A stretch of 64,000 bases of DNA from the NCBI GenBank assembly GCA_934047225.1, contig OW203984.1, positions 1,435,201 to 1,499,200 on the forward strand, given 5' to 3'. This document shows, piece by piece, positions 63,292-64,000 of this stretch. The DNA is from Ypsolopha sequella. Its lineage: Eukaryota > Arthropoda > Insecta > Lepidoptera > Ypsolophidae. Position 1 is the first letter of the stretch; every line of letters starts with the position of its first letter. A program made the translations under genes and the position numbers. Below the pieces are notes generated by a model. The model was not told where the DNA came from. It ran no database searches and saw only the letters and a program-made list of their open reading frames with translations.

Positions 63292-63666
63292 GTTTCGCAG
63301 CCAGATTGTGAAAAATCCGCCTTTTTCTAATAATTAATCGAAACAGAATACTTAAAGCGTAAATGCTGTATTCAAAATTATATTATATATATTTAAAAAT
63401 TTACTCAATTAATTCGTCAATAAAACGTTATTAAGTACCATTCAAAATACAAAAATTCTTACAAAATACAATATTTATAGTGTAAACTTTCATCGCAATG
63501 TTAAATTTTAAAATTCTAATTTACAGAAACCAGTGGAAACTTTGCGATGGCAACATACACAATACATAGGTAATAACGTTTTTATTGAATTACTATTGAG
63601 TTAATTTTTTATTTAAGTCTTAGTTTAATTTGAAAAAGCCGGGTTTTTACAAGCCGGCTGCGAAAC
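63292..63666. repeat. MITE, family K, complete (375 bp)
   Basis: Left GTTTCGCAGCCAGATTGTGA, AAAATCCGCCTTTTTCTAA; right AAAAGCCGGGTTTTTACAAG, CCGGCTGCGAAAC: inverted termini of about 45 bp. Single ends of the same family are at 1985, 32255 and 51061. Confidence 0.75.
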
Positions 63667-64000
63667 TGCTCTTAATGTAATATAATAAAAAAAAATATGT
63701 CTAATAGTTTTATATATAAATTAAATATAATTAATATGGGGTAATACACAAAACAAAATAAAGGTTAGGTTTACATAATATTCAATAAAATAATACATTT
63801 GAATAAAATTAAAAACATAGGAATAAATAATATAATAAATATAGGTACATATAATGCAATACATATAATAAATATATGCCTAACTCCGCCCAAACGTTTA
63901 TTGCACTCTGAGTTTGTACAGATTAAAACTGAAATGCCTATATTAGGCATAGCGAATAAAGTAAATAGATACAGGGCAACGGATGACCACATAAAAGTTA
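63667..64000. other. AT-rich end of window
   Basis: AATATAATAAATATA-type sequence; a minus-strand frame (63771-63992) is low-complexity and hydrophobic because of composition. TGCCTATATTAGGCA at 63936 is a small palindrome. Confidence 0.3.

Overview
The window reads as an AT-rich, transposon-dense stretch of a lepidopteran (moth or butterfly) nuclear genome. The evidence is the repeat content: dispersed repeats carrying the GTGCGAGTCGGACTCGCG head and a tail ending in a GGTACGGAA/CCC-type motif, two tRNA-headed SINE families, truncated 3' ends of insect LINEs, a BEL/Pao LTR retrotransposon and an unusually rich set of palindromic MITEs. There are no bacterial operons, and no conventional multi-exon host gene is visible. 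This is inference from pattern recognition; no search was run.

Protein-coding content is small. Two divergent paralogues of a mariner/IS630-type (DDE_3-like) transposase lie in the same orientation: one cut by the left window edge (2..850), one intact at 429 codons (7107..8396). Both have lost the first catalytic Asp at the same place, both keep open frames and both end in an acidic Ser/Asp/Glu tail, which suggests domestication. A complete BEL/Pao element with near-identical 1-kb LTRs and a 5-bp target duplication occupies 41669..49444 on the minus strand. Its pol is broken by a frameshift and a stop. It sits inside one arm of an older inverted-repeat element (41509..50064). A 5'-truncated, frameshifted non-LTR retrotransposon with an R2-like restriction-type endonuclease lies at 54958..56861.

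Region by region. 1-9 kb: the transposase-derived genes separated by MITEs, including a 163-bp-arm nearly perfect hairpin. 9-19 kb: LINE 3' ends, a SINE, palindromic MITEs (one inserted in another). 19-22 kb: three structures in 1.7 kb, namely a 71-bp array, a 113-bp-arm hairpin and a 38-bp array. 22-30 kb: SINE, a nested foldback and a tRNA-like sequence. 30-41 kb: 57-bp, 41-bp and 65/66-bp tandem arrays with SINEs and a LINE end between them. 41.5-50 kb: the BEL element in its host repeat. 50-58.5 kb: a 29-bp array of 24 apparently identical units, further small arrays and the broken LINE. 58.5-64 kb: mostly unannotated AT-rich DNA with several hairpins and two MITEs.

Local family labels (T, P, Q, K, D and so on) are mine, used only to link copies within the window.
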